Shown: positions 28,004 through 36,423, numbered from the stretch's first letter. The stretch: 64,000 bases of DNA from JAFGJQ01 sp964495075 (GCA_964495075.1 CAZBUJ010000019.1:1-64000); one strand, 5' to 3'. Notes: generated from the sequence alone by a model not told the origin. Made by a program: numbers and translations.

Positions 28004-29955
28004 GGGCCTTCACTCGGTTCCTCGCCACGCCCGACCAGCCGGGCCGTGTCGACCGGCTCGATTTCGGTTCTGTGGCACGTGTCGCACCGCCCATGATGGG
28101 GCCGGTCCCGTTTCTGCGCCACGTTGTCGTGGCAGGTGATGCACAAGCCGTGCATTGCGTCCAGGTAGCCCGGCGCGAAGCCGGTCATGCCTTGCTCGGG
28201 TGCGGGAATGCGCGACCCCTCCACGATCATCTCGGCGTGGCACGCCTGGCATGTCTTGGCCGTCTGTCGGGTCTTGCGGGCCGGCGCGTCGCCGTGGCAC
28301 TCCACGCAGCCCTTGTTGCCGCCGACCTTGGCCACGTGGAAGGCGTGGTCGAAGGTGTCGGTGATCTCGTACATGTCACGGTGGCATTGGTGGCACGACG
28401 TGTTCTCGTCGAAGGGGACGTTCTGGTGATGGCACAGGCCGCACGCACTGTCCCCGCCGAGCTCATGGATGTGCCCGGCGTGGTCGAATGGAACCCACCG
28501 CTCGTCGCGGTTGCCGTTGATGAGCATCAGCTTCACTGCGGCCTGGCCCGCCCCGGCCGGCACGGCGTCGGGACCGCCAAGCCCGGGCACGGCATACAAC
28601 CGCCCCGGTTCGCCTTCGACGCGGATCGCCAGCGCGTCGACAGTCCGCGCCGGCGACACGGGGTTCGCTCGCGGTATGGGCCCGAACACGGCGTCGGCCG
28701 GCAGGATGCCGACGGTCAAGGCCGCGGTGATCACCACGATCAGCGAGTAGCGCCGGGGCGAGGCGACCGCGGCGGCGAAGGCCTCGGGAATGCCGGCCGT
28801 GTCGTCGCTTGGCGGGATCAACGGTTCAGAGTGTTCAGACGCCTCCGGGTAGACCTTCAGGTGCTCCACGAAGTAAATGAAAACCAGGATCGCCGCCGAC
28901 ACCACGCCCACGCTCACCGCCAGCTCCGTCCAGGCGGGCACGTAGGGCAACCCGTCCGGCCGGGTGAACGTCACGATGCACGTGTCGAACCGGTACCCGA
29001 TCATCCCCAGCACCGTAAGACTGGCGCATACGCCGAGCCCCGCGACGCTGCTCCGAATCTTGCGAAACGCCAGGAGCGTCGCCGGAACCAAGGCGCTGAC
29101 CAGCATCTCGAACAGAAACAGGAAACCCTGCCAGGACCCGTCGAAAGCGCAGCCGAGATTCCCGCGGATCAGCAGATCCGTCAGGCGAAGGGCGGCGTAC
29201 GCGAACAGCACGGCGCAGGCCACTCGCCCGAGCCCGCTCAAGAGGTCGGTCCGAATCCTGTGCCCGAAGAACCAGCCCGACAGCAACGACTCGAGCGTGA
29301 CCATCATCAGCCCGAGCCCCACCGCCGAACCGAAGAACAGCACATAGATGATGGGACTGTACCACAGCGGGTGGACCCGGAACGGCTGGATCAGAAACAG
29401 GGATCCGAGCGAGGACTGGTGCAACGTCGACAGCACAATCCCCGCGATGACCAGTGGAATGGTGAACCGCGTGATGATCCGGTGAACCGCCCGTAAGATC
29501 GCTCTGTCGAACCACGGGTGTTCCAGAACCACGGGGCTGAACTCGAGCGTGAGCACCGTCAGGTACAGCATGACGCACATGCCCACTTCGAACAGCACCG
29601 AGTGGTGCTGCGGGAAGATGATCAGTTGCCAGCCGTGCCAGGGCAGTCCCAGGTCGTACATCAGGCCGACGGCCACGGCCACGTAGCCGAGAAACGCGGT
29701 CAGGATCGCTGGCCTGGCGAACGGGCGGTACTTCTCCAGGCCGAAAACGTAAACCGTGGCCGCCAGAACGAATCCCCCGGCCGCCAGGGCGACACCCGCC
29801 ATGACATCGAACGCAATCCACAAGCCCCACGGCGTGGCGTCATTCAGACCGGTGGTCGCCCCGAGGCCGTGCATGTATCGGACCACCGTAACCACCACCC
29901 ACACGCCGATGATCGCCCATAGGATCGACTTGAACAGACTGAATGACCTACTCAT
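28000..29955 (-). CDS. NrfD-like quinone-interacting membrane subunit fused to a hexaheme cytochrome c
   Basis: 651 residues. Residues 1-400 are an NrfD/HmcC/PsrC-type integral membrane domain with about ten TMs (SILWAIIGVWVVVTVVRYMH, WIAFDVMAGVALAAGGFVLA, LGLPWHGWQLIIFPQHHSV). After a TM near residue 405, a periplasmic tail (about 500-651) carries six CxxCH heme sites: CGLCH, CHQCH, CVECH, CQACH, CITCH and CDTCH, with extra His residues as likely axial ligands. In Hmc/Tmc/Qrc complexes these two modules are separate proteins. It starts inside the ferredoxin-subunit gene (ATGAGTAG overlap) and ends inside the receiver gene. Role: electron exchange between quinone or cytoplasmic FeS and periplasmic cytochromes. 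Confidence 0.9.
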   Translation of the reverse strand: MSRSFSLFKSILWAIIGVWVVVTVVRYMHGLGATTGLNDATPWGLWIAFDVMAGVALAAGGFVLAATVYVFGLEKYRPFARPAILTAFLGYVAVAVGLMYDLGLPWHGWQLIIFPQHHSVLFEVGMCVMLYLTVLTLEFSPVVLEHPWFDRAILRAVHRIITRFTIPLVIAGIVLSTLHQSSLGSLFLIQPFRVHPLWYSPIIYVLFFGSAVGLGLMMVTLESLLSGWFFGHRIRTDLLSGLGRVACAVLFAYAALRLTDLLIRGNLGCAFDGSWQGFLFLFEMLVSALVPATLLAFRKIRSSVAGLGVCASLTVLGMIGYRFDTCIVTFTRPDGLPYVPAWTELAVSVGVVSAAILVFIYFVEHLKVYPEASEHSEPLIPPSDDTAGIPEAFAAAVASPRRYSLIVVITAALTVGILPADAVFGPIPRANPVSPARTVDALAIRVEGEPGRLYAVPGLGGPDAVPAGAGQAAVKLMLINGNRDERWVPFDHAGHIHELGGDSACGLCHHQNVPFDENTSCHQCHRDMYEITDTFDHAFHVAKVGGNKGCVECHGDAPARKTRQTAKTCQACHAEMIVEGSRIPAPEQGMTGFAPGYLDAMHGLCITCHDNVAQKRDRPHHGRCDTCHRTEIEPVDTARLVGRGEEPSEGP

Positions 29956-30826
29956 GTTTATTTCCGGTGTCCGCGTCGGATGGTTGGGCGTCCGCCGGCG
30001 TCGCGGCTTCCGCGGTCTCCTCGATCGAATGAGGCCGATCTGCGCCGGCGGACGTCGGCGTGAGCGCGGCCTCCGCCTGGAGTTGCATGCGACGCCCGAT
30101 GATGAAGTAGATCCCCGACATGGCCGCGGCCATGCCCACGATGACGGGGGGCACCTTGGTGAGCGACGCCCAGGTCAGCCGGGGAAGCGCTTCGTCCCCG
30201 AGGTCCGGCTTCCAACCGAGGAAGCCGAGCGGGATGTCCGAGATGTAAAGAACCGAGGTCCCTCCGACCTCGTGCTCGCCGAAGACCTTGTTCGCGTATC
30301 GGCCCGGGTTCTGCGCGATCCGTTCGTGGGCGACCGCCAGCATCTCGGCACGCTTCCCGAAGATCGTGGCCTGTTCCGGGCACGCTTCGGTACACGCCGG
30401 CTGTTTGCCCTCCTCGATGCGGCCGTAGCACATCGTGCATTTGCGGATGTACGGGACGGGCTTGTCCCAGTCGTACCGGGGGATTCCATACGGGCAGGCC
30501 ATCATGCAATAGCGACAGCCCATGCACTTGTCGCCGTCGTAGATCACCGGCCCTTGGTCGGTCTTTTTCAGGGCGCCGACGATGCAGGCCGACGCACACG
30601 CCGGGTCGACGCAGTGCCGGCACTGCTGGCGAATGAAACGCCCGCCGGGATGTCGCAGGATCGTCGTGAAGCGGGTGTTGGACAGGCCGTCGATGCGGAG
30701 CTTCCAACGCCACGGTCGATCCTTGCCCAGGTGGTTCTCGCTCTTGCACGCCGCCACGCACGTCTCACATCCGGTGCATTTCGTGGTGTCGGTCAGAATG
30801 GCATACGTGTTCGCGTCTAGACTCAT
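29948..30826 (-). CDS. HmcB/DsrO-like ferredoxin subunit with four [4Fe-4S] motifs and a C-terminal anchor
   Basis: A 292-residue protein with four Cys motifs typical of the FeS subunit of NrfD-type complexes: CTGCETCVAAC, CRHCVDPACASAC, CMGCRYCMMACP, and CTMC with a distal CTEACP. One transmembrane helix near residue 235 (VPPVIVGMAAAMSGIYFIIG) anchors it. No Tat or Sec signal is present, so the clusters probably face the cytoplasm, as in Tmc and Hmc complexes. The ATG at 30826 overlaps the previous stop in ATGA; the longer frame to 31384 is a shadow of the cytochrome b gene. It passes electrons between the CCG subunit and the NrfD subunit (inference). Confidence 0.9.
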   Translation of the reverse strand: MSLDANTYAILTDTTKCTGCETCVAACKSENHLGKDRPWRWKLRIDGLSNTRFTTILRHPGGRFIRQQCRHCVDPACASACIVGALKKTDQGPVIYDGDKCMGCRYCMMACPYGIPRYDWDKPVPYIRKCTMCYGRIEEGKQPACTEACPEQATIFGKRAEMLAVAHERIAQNPGRYANKVFGEHEVGGTSVLYISDIPLGFLGWKPDLGDEALPRLTWASLTKVPPVIVGMAAAMSGIYFIIGRRMQLQAEAALTPTSAGADRPHSIEETAEAATPADAQPSDADTGNKHE

Positions 30827-31539
30827 ATGGGTACGGACTCCTTGCCGAGCGCCTTGGCGACGTCCCGGCCCGCCGTGGCCGGAAAGCGCCAGCCCAGGTC
30901 GGATACCAGTTGAGAGAACGGGATCAGCACGCAGTGGGCGATCTTTGAAAACGGGGTCAGCACGAAGACCAATTCGGCGCTGAGGACGTGGATCAGCAGC
31001 ATCACCGGGTAATCCACGGGACACCACGTGGGGTGCGAGGCCAGAAACCCGCTGACAAACGGTGCCATCAGCAGCCAGGGCCAGGCGTAATCCTGTGCCC
31101 GGCTCAACGTTCTCGACAGCGGCGAACCGACCCGACCCGCGAACAGCGCCAGCGCCGCGACGACCGTGACGACCGTCAGGACGTCGGCCACCCGGGGCGG
31201 CAGGGCCGCCCAGCGGATCCCGAGGCCGCGCTCCCAGAGATGAATGTGCGCGAACAGAAAGATCGGCACGATGATCAGTCCCGCATGGAAGACCACGCTG
31301 ATGATGCTGTAGACGCCACGCGTCCGCCCCAGCCGCGAGAACGGAAACAGGGTCCACAACGTACGTTGTCGGATGATGGGCCACAGCAGCCGCTTGTCGC
31401 CGGCCAGGGCGTACGTCCTGATGGCGCCGTAGATGGTCAGCCCCACGAGTCGGGCCAGACCGAACACCATCACGGCAAACGTGAACCGGAACAACGGCCC
31501 ACGCGCGAATTCGAGCATCGCTTCGACGGTTTCGTTCAC
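30823..31539 (-). CDS. NarI/TmcC-like membrane cytochrome b subunit
   Basis: A 238-residue protein with about five to six TMs (FRFTFAVMVFGLARLVGLTI, YSIISVVFHAGLIIVPIFLF, VLTVVTVVAALALFAG, MLLIHVLSAELVFVLTPFSK). His residues in VFHAGLII, HIHLWE, LIHVLSAEL and KIAHC are candidate heme b ligands, as in NarI, TmcC and HdrE. It starts with GTG whose last bases overlap the stop of the CCG gene, and ends in ATGA with the ferredoxin gene. The pair CCG protein plus NarI-like subunit is the HdrDE/TmcBC module. Confidence 0.85.
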   Translation of the reverse strand: MNETVEAMLEFARGPLFRFTFAVMVFGLARLVGLTIYGAIRTYALAGDKRLLWPIIRQRTLWTLFPFSRLGRTRGVYSIISVVFHAGLIIVPIFLFAHIHLWERGLGIRWAALPPRVADVLTVVTVVAALALFAGRVGSPLSRTLSRAQDYAWPWLLMAPFVSGFLASHPTWCPVDYPVMLLIHVLSAELVFVLTPFSKIAHCVLIPFSQLVSDLGWRFPATAGRDVAKALGKESVPI

Positions 31540-33038
31540 TTTGAGACAGCCTCCGGTGTGCTCTTTTGCTCCTCGGCCGCCGGGTCGATTCGACCGGACT
31601 CGACGCCCTCCGCTTTCTTCAGGTCCGAGTAGTCGATGGCCTTGTACAACAGGTCGTGCAGGCCGACGATCTCACACTCCACCTGCCGATCTTCCACCAG
31701 TTCCTTGAGCTGTTTCTTGCAGTTGGCGCACGGTCCGACGCAGTACGCGGCCCCGGTGGCACGGATCTGTTCCGCCTTGGCCAGACCGGAAACGCCCGTG
31801 CGATAGGGTCTCAGCTCGTCGATCGAGACCGTGCCGCCCCCGCCGCCGCAACAGATGTTCTCTTCGCGGTTGGGGGTCATCTCCACGTAGTCCTCGCAGA
31901 TGTACTTGAGGAGTTCGCGGGGCTGCTCGGTAATCCACCGGGTCCGGGCGATGTTGCATGGATCGTGGTAAGTCACCCGTTCCTTGATCGCACCGCGGAT
32001 CAGCTTGAGCTTGCCCGCCTTCCACGCCTCGTAGGCGTACTCCATGCAGTTGATCACCGGCAGAGATGCCTTGCCCCCGTAGAACATGGGGAGGCCGAAC
32101 TTGGCCGACCGGCTGGCGTGACCGCACTCGCCGATCATCACCGCCTTCGCTTTAAGCCGCCGGGCCTCGGCGTCCACCTTGCCGACCACCCGGTCCCAGA
32201 TGCGGTCGCTGTAGAACAAACCGTAATTGATGCCGTCGAAGTACTGCGTGCCGATGGTCCACGAGGCGCCCGTGGCCGCCAGAACCGCCGCGTTGCCCAT
32301 CAGCGTCTCGGCCTCGATCATGAAGTCGCTGACGGCCGGAAAGAACGCGTAGTCGGCGCCGTCGACATCCAGCGGGAACTTGATTTCGACACCCTGTTCC
32401 TCCTGGATTTCCTCTTCCAGGAATTCCAGGCTGTCGATGATTGCCGGCAAGGGAAAGGCCGACGTGTTGCCGGTCTTGCCTTCCAGTTGCTCGCGGGTGC
32501 TGACCAGTAGCGCACGCGGGACGATGTCGATCTCGCTGAGCACGTAGCGGGCCAGGTGCGTGAGCAACCCGTGATCGATCCCGGACGGACATTCCAGCGT
32601 GCACTTGCGGCACGCCGTGCAGTTCCAGACCGCGGCGGCCAACGCCTGCACCTTTTCGTCGGTCAGATCGCCCCGGCCCGTCAGCCCGCCCCAGACCCGG
32701 CCGCCAAACGTGAAGTACCGCCGATAAATGTCCAACAGCATCGACGAGCGGTGACAGGGCACATCCGTTGGATCAGCGGTGGCCTGGTAGAGCATGCACT
32801 CGACCGAGCACCGCCCGCACTTGGCCTGGATGCGGATGTAGTGGTCCAGTGCCAGGCTGTAGGAAGGGTTATGTCGCACAATGGCCGCGAAGGCCTCCAG
32901 GAATCGGCGGGGACGGTCCTGCGTGAGCGGCTGCTCGACGTGATACCTGACGTCGAGTCGCTGCTCCCTGCGGACAGCCGCCGGCCTTGTGTTACGCCTC
33001 GCCTTCGCGAGATCGTCTGCGCCAGCTAGTGGTTTCAT
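31536..33038 (-). CDS. HdrD/HmcF/TmcB-like iron-sulfur protein with CCG domain
   Basis: A 500-residue cytoplasmic subunit. Two N-terminal [4Fe-4S] motifs (CGRCSVECMLYQ and CTACRKCTLECP) are followed by two cysteine-rich CCG-type regions: GECGH midway, and at the end DPCNIART, then ENICCGGGGG, then CVGPCANCKKQLKE. In heterodisulfide reductase HdrD the CCG motif binds the special cluster that reduces disulfides; HmcF and TmcB share the layout. The start ATG 33038 overlaps the HTH gene's stop in ATGA; the longer frame to 33104 has no support. It is the likely cytoplasmic electron entry or exit point of the complex; its thiol partner is unknown. Confidence 0.9.
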   Translation of the reverse strand: MKPLAGADDLAKARRNTRPAAVRREQRLDVRYHVEQPLTQDRPRRFLEAFAAIVRHNPSYSLALDHYIRIQAKCGRCSVECMLYQATADPTDVPCHRSSMLLDIYRRYFTFGGRVWGGLTGRGDLTDEKVQALAAAVWNCTACRKCTLECPSGIDHGLLTHLARYVLSEIDIVPRALLVSTREQLEGKTGNTSAFPLPAIIDSLEFLEEEIQEEQGVEIKFPLDVDGADYAFFPAVSDFMIEAETLMGNAAVLAATGASWTIGTQYFDGINYGLFYSDRIWDRVVGKVDAEARRLKAKAVMIGECGHASRSAKFGLPMFYGGKASLPVINCMEYAYEAWKAGKLKLIRGAIKERVTYHDPCNIARTRWITEQPRELLKYICEDYVEMTPNREENICCGGGGGTVSIDELRPYRTGVSGLAKAEQIRATGAAYCVGPCANCKKQLKELVEDRQVECEIVGLHDLLYKAIDYSDLKKAEGVESGRIDPAAEEQKSTPEAVSK

Positions 33039-33451
33039 TCGTTGCTCCGCTGATTTGCCCATTTCCGGAAATACGCACAGTCCTCGCAGCGGTCGCGGGC
33101 CCAACCGCCCTCGGTGCGGATGGCGCGAAGCTCAAAGCAGTTCAACGCTCTGGTCCGATAGGCCGGGCATTCGCTGCATGGCGGACCGGGCGGGCTTGCC
33201 TCTTTGTGGGGACTGTGATGGCACTCCCAACAGTAGGGGCGACCGTCCAACTCCTCGTCGAGCAACGCCGTGCTCATCTCGTTGCGGATCATGAACTGCC
33301 GAAGGTCGTCGACGAAAATGCGGAACTGACCCCCGATGGTCCGTTGCGCGGACAGGTTCTCCGCCTTGATCCACTTCACGATCGTGTCCGGGCTCACGAG
33401 GCAGTAGCGGGCGGCCTGTCCGGTCGTCAGTCCCATGGCCTTGCCGGTCAC
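33035..33451 (-). CDS. Small HTH (MerR/excisionase-like) regulator with Cys-rich C-terminus
   Basis: A 138-residue protein. An N-terminal winged-HTH of the MerR/BldC type (TTGQAARYCLVSPDTIVKWI, then GGQFRIFVDDLRQFM) is followed by nine cysteines including CWECHH, CSECPAY and RCEDCAYF, apt for Zn or a FeS cluster. It is the first gene of the operon, coupled to the CCG gene by ATGA, so it may regulate the operon in response to redox state (inference). The start is uncertain. GTG 33451 has AGGAAGG about nine bases upstream and is chosen; GTG 33481 and ATG 33436 are alternatives. Confidence 0.75.
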   Translation of the reverse strand: MTGKAMGLTTGQAARYCLVSPDTIVKWIKAENLSAQRTIGGQFRIFVDDLRQFMIRNEMSTALLDEELDGRPYCWECHHSPHKEASPPGPPCSECPAYRTRALNCFELRAIRTEGGWARDRCEDCAYFRKWANQRSNE

Positions 33452-33890
33452 GTTCGGCGTCCTTCCTGCCGGTTGCCTCACTTTCGCCCGAGCCGGTCAA
33501 TCCGGCCCGAACGGTCGACGCGGCGGTGTCCCGCGTTTCGTTCGTCTCGTCGGTCGCGGTGCATTCGGCATACCAGCGCCGACCGATCCCGGTTCAATCA
33601 CGTAATGCGCTTTCAAAAAAGAGGTTATGTAGACCCGCTCGCGGATACGGGTCAAGTGGCAATGGCAATCTGCAACATATCACAGCAGGATGGCTTGCAA
33701 ATCGCAACGTTTCCGGCTCACATGACGCGGTCCCGGGTGCCGAAGCGTCGGCGACCTCCGGCACGCCGGGGAAACCCCGCACCGCCACCGGGGGTCCGCG
33801 TGGACAGGGCTTCTCCACGCGGGACGCCTCCCGCGCCGCCCCGGCCTCACGAACCGACGCCCCGGGTGGCGGGCGTCGAAGGGCGCTGTC
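33452..33890. promoter_or_regulatory. Divergent control region of the redox operon and its sigma-54 activator gene
   Basis: This 439-base gap holds two sigma-54-like elements with correct 10-base GG-to-GC spacing. On the minus strand TGGTATGCCGAATGCA (33575-33560) lies about 110 bases before the HTH gene. On the plus strand TGGCTTGCAAATCGCA (33691-33706) lies about 185 bases before the activator gene. Each has three or so mismatches to TGGCACN5TTGCW. The segment 33601-33710 is AT-richer than its surroundings. No gene is seen in the gap. Confidence 0.4.
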
Positions 33891-35261
33891 ATGCATGATC
33901 GATCCGCGGAGAAAGCGACTGACGTCATTCTCGACTCCATCGCCGACGGGGTCTTCACCGTCGACCTGGAGTGGCGGATCACGTCGTTCAACCACGCGGC
34001 CGAACAGATAACCGGCGTGTCGCGCCGTGACGCCATCGGCCGGCACTGCTGCGATGTCTTTCGCGCGAGCATCTGCGAGAACGAGTGCGCCTTGAAGGAG
34101 ACGCTGCGCACCGGGCGGCCGACCGTCAACAAGGCCATCTACATCCTCGACGTGCACGGCCGGCGTGTGCCCATCAGCATCTCGGCCGCCGCCCTGAAAG
34201 ACACCGATGGAAGCACCATCGGGGGCGTGGAGACCTTCCGCGACCTCAGCCTCGTGGAGGAGCTGCGCAAGGAACTGGAAGAGAAGTACACGCTCGAAGA
34301 CATCGTCGGCCGCAGCCCGGTGATGCGGCAATTGTTCGAACTGCTCCCACAAGTGGCCGACAGTAGCAGCACCGTGCTCGTTGAAGGGGCCAGCGGTACG
34401 GGCAAGGAACTGGTCGCCCGGGCGCTGCACAACCTCTCGCCGCGGCGGCAGAACCGGTTCGTCGCGATCAACTGCGGCGCGCTGCCGGACACCCTGCTGG
34501 AGTCGGAGCTGTTTGGGTACAAGGCCGGCGCCTTCACCGACGCCCGGCGCGACAAGCCGGGACGGTTGGCCATCGCGGACAAGGGAACCATCCTGCTCGA
34601 CGAAATCGGGGATATCTCCCCCGCCATGCAGTCGCGTATGCTGCGCGTGCTGGAAGAAAAGACGTTCGAGCCGCTCGGGTCCGTGGAATCGGTGAAGGTG
34701 GACGTACGGGTGGTCGCCGCTACGAACAAAGACCTGAGCAGGCTCGTTCGCAAGGGCACGTTTAGAGAAGACCTGTATTATCGCATCAACGTGGTCCGGC
34801 TGAAACTGCCGGGGCTGCGCGATCGCCGGGAAGACATTCCACTGCTCATCGACCGTTTCGTCGGCCGCTTCAACCACCTCCAGGGCAAGGGCGTGGCCGG
34901 CGTGTCGGACGAGACATTGGCCATCCTCGTCGAACACGATTATCCGGGCAACGTCCGCGAGCTCGAAAACATCATCGAACACGCGTTCGTGCTCTGTCGG
35001 GGGAGCCTGATCGAGCCTCACCATCTACCGGCGAATCTGCGCGGCGAGGCGGATGTCAAACCGAGGTCCGGCCGCGGCGCACTCACGCTCAAGGCGCAGG
35101 AAGCCACGCATATTGTGGATGCCGTCCGGCGGCACGGCGGCAACCGTACGGCCGCGGCCAGGGAGTTGGGCATCAACCCCAGCACTCTGTTCCGGAAGGT
35201 CAAGGCCCTCGGGCTCAAGCTGCCGGCACAGCCGCGTAGCAAGCGGAAGAATCGCCCCTAG
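33891..35261 (+). CDS. Sigma-54-dependent activator: Cys-PAS, AAA+, Fis-type HTH
   Basis: A 456-residue enhancer-binding protein. The PAS domain (about 8-125) carries Cys 53, 54, 62 and 66 (RHCCDVFRASICENECALKE). The AAA+ domain has Walker A GASGTGKE, the sigma-54 contact loop as GAFTDA instead of GAFTGA, Walker B GTILLDEIGD, and the R-finger region FREDLYYRINV. The end has a Fis-type HTH (RTAAARELGINPSTLFRKVK). There is no receiver domain, so the signal probably enters through the PAS cysteines. Divergent from the redox operon, which it probably controls. It is close kin of the protein at 48881. ATG 33891 has AAGGG about ten bases upstream. Confidence 0.9.
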   Translation: MHDRSAEKATDVILDSIADGVFTVDLEWRITSFNHAAEQITGVSRRDAIGRHCCDVFRASICENECALKETLRTGRPTVNKAIYILDVHGRRVPISISAAALKDTDGSTIGGVETFRDLSLVEELRKELEEKYTLEDIVGRSPVMRQLFELLPQVADSSSTVLVEGASGTGKELVARALHNLSPRRQNRFVAINCGALPDTLLESELFGYKAGAFTDARRDKPGRLAIADKGTILLDEIGDISPAMQSRMLRVLEEKTFEPLGSVESVKVDVRVVAATNKDLSRLVRKGTFREDLYYRINVVRLKLPGLRDRREDIPLLIDRFVGRFNHLQGKGVAGVSDETLAILVEHDYPGNVRELENIIEHAFVLCRGSLIEPHHLPANLRGEADVKPRSGRGALTLKAQEATHIVDAVRRHGGNRTAAARELGINPSTLFRKVKALGLKLPAQPRSKRKNRP

Positions 35262-35266
35262 TCACG

Positions 35267-35283
35267 ATGCACGCGCCGTGCAT
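35267..35283. terminator. Short perfect hairpin between convergent genes
   Basis: ATGCACG and CGTGCAT form a 7-bp stem with a three-base loop, six bases after the activator's stop and 44 bases from the convergent sugar-binding gene. A second weaker repeat (GCTG...CAGC) follows. No T-run was seen, so this is a position-based call. Confidence 0.4.
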
Positions 35284-35326
35284 TGCTGGCCATGGCAGCC
35301 GGTCAGCCGGAGCCGCTTCGATCTGC

Positions 35327-36346
35327 TTATTCGCTCGGAATCGGTTCGCCGCCCGATTCGACGTTCGCGGCGGTGAAAAGGCGCGACCCCAGCGTGACCT
35401 CCTTCGCCACCAGTTCGTGGCGGAGGATCTTCAACGCGGCGTCGATCGCCTCGGCCCCGCCGGTGGGGTACTGGAACGTGGCGTCCAGAATACCTTGCTT
35501 GACGTACATGACGCCTTCCTGCGGAAGGGCATCGATGCCGACGAACGCGATCTCCTCCTGCCGACCGGCGGACCGGGCGGCCAGGTACGCCCCATGCGCG
35601 CCGGGATCGTTGTGGGCGTAGACGAGGTCAATGTCGGCAAACCGGGCGAGGGCGGATTCCATTTCGCTGCGGGCGTCACCTTCGAGCCATTTCATGTCCG
35701 CCTCGAACACCACCTTGATGTCCGTGCCCTCGATGCCTTCACGGAAGCCCCGATGGCGGTCCTGCCCCGGCGTCGACGTCATGAGCCCTTTCAACTCCAC
35801 CACGTTGCCCTGGCCGCCGAGCTTCTGCGCGATCCACCGCCCGGCCGCCCGACCGATGGCCACGTTGTCGGCGCCGATGAAGCAACTGTACTTGTCACCG
35901 AGCACCCGCCGGTCGAGCACGATCACCGGAATGCCGGCGGCCATGGCGTCGGCCACCGGTTGCGTCAGCGGCGCCGCCTCCTTCGGGCTGATGATGATCA
36001 GATCCACGCCGGCACTGATGTATTCTTCGATGTGGGCGCGCTGTTTGAGCGTGTCGTTCTGGGCGTCCTTCAGGATCACGTTGATCTCGGGGTGCTTTTT
36101 GGCCGCCGTTGCGATGTCCGCGTTCATCTGAACCCGCCACGGCTCGCCGAGGTTGCACTGGCTGAAGCCGATGGTGTAGCTCTCCGCGAGCTTCTCCGGC
36201 GGTCCCTTCTCGTTGGGCGGGACGAGAATCTTGTCTTTGCCCGACCCGGAAGTGGGGGTGGTTTCCGCCGGCTTGTCACAACCCGCCGATGTTCCGGCCA
36301 GCAGGGCGATCATCACCCAGGCGAATGCCGATTGTCTTGTGCCCAT
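35327..36346 (-). CDS. Sugar ABC transporter substrate-binding lipoprotein (RbsB-like)
   Basis: A 339-residue periplasmic-binding-protein family 1 lipoprotein. The lipobox is LAGTSAGC, with Cys 23 as lipidation site, followed by a polar linker. The mature part has the family markers: YTIGFSQCNLGEPWRVQMNA, AGVDLIIISPKEAAPL, AAGIPVIVLDRR, GADNVAIGRAAGRWI, and LKGLMTSTPGQDRHRGF. RbsB-like proteins bind ribose, rhizopine, inositol or related sugars; the ligand cannot be told here. The ATG at 36346 follows GGAGG by seven bases. It is the third gene after ATPase and permease, 77 bases downstream of the permease. Confidence 0.9.
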   Translation of the reverse strand: MGTRQSAFAWVMIALLAGTSAGCDKPAETTPTSGSGKDKILVPPNEKGPPEKLAESYTIGFSQCNLGEPWRVQMNADIATAAKKHPEINVILKDAQNDTLKQRAHIEEYISAGVDLIIISPKEAAPLTQPVADAMAAGIPVIVLDRRVLGDKYSCFIGADNVAIGRAAGRWIAQKLGGQGNVVELKGLMTSTPGQDRHRGFREGIEGTDIKVVFEADMKWLEGDARSEMESALARFADIDLVYAHNDPGAHGAYLAARSAGRQEEIAFVGIDALPQEGVMYVKQGILDATFQYPTGGAEAIDAALKILRHELVAKEVTLGSRLFTAANVESGGEPIPSE

Positions 36347-36423
36347 CGTCGTGCCTCCAGGAAGTTGAGGATTGATGACGCCCGGACATTGTGCACCACG
36401 GGCCGCGCCGCGGCAAGCAGTCG

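Noticed and set aside
33659..33678. TGGCAATGGCAATCTGCA as a sigma-54 promoter
   Set aside because: The GG-to-GC distance is 12 bases instead of the required 10.
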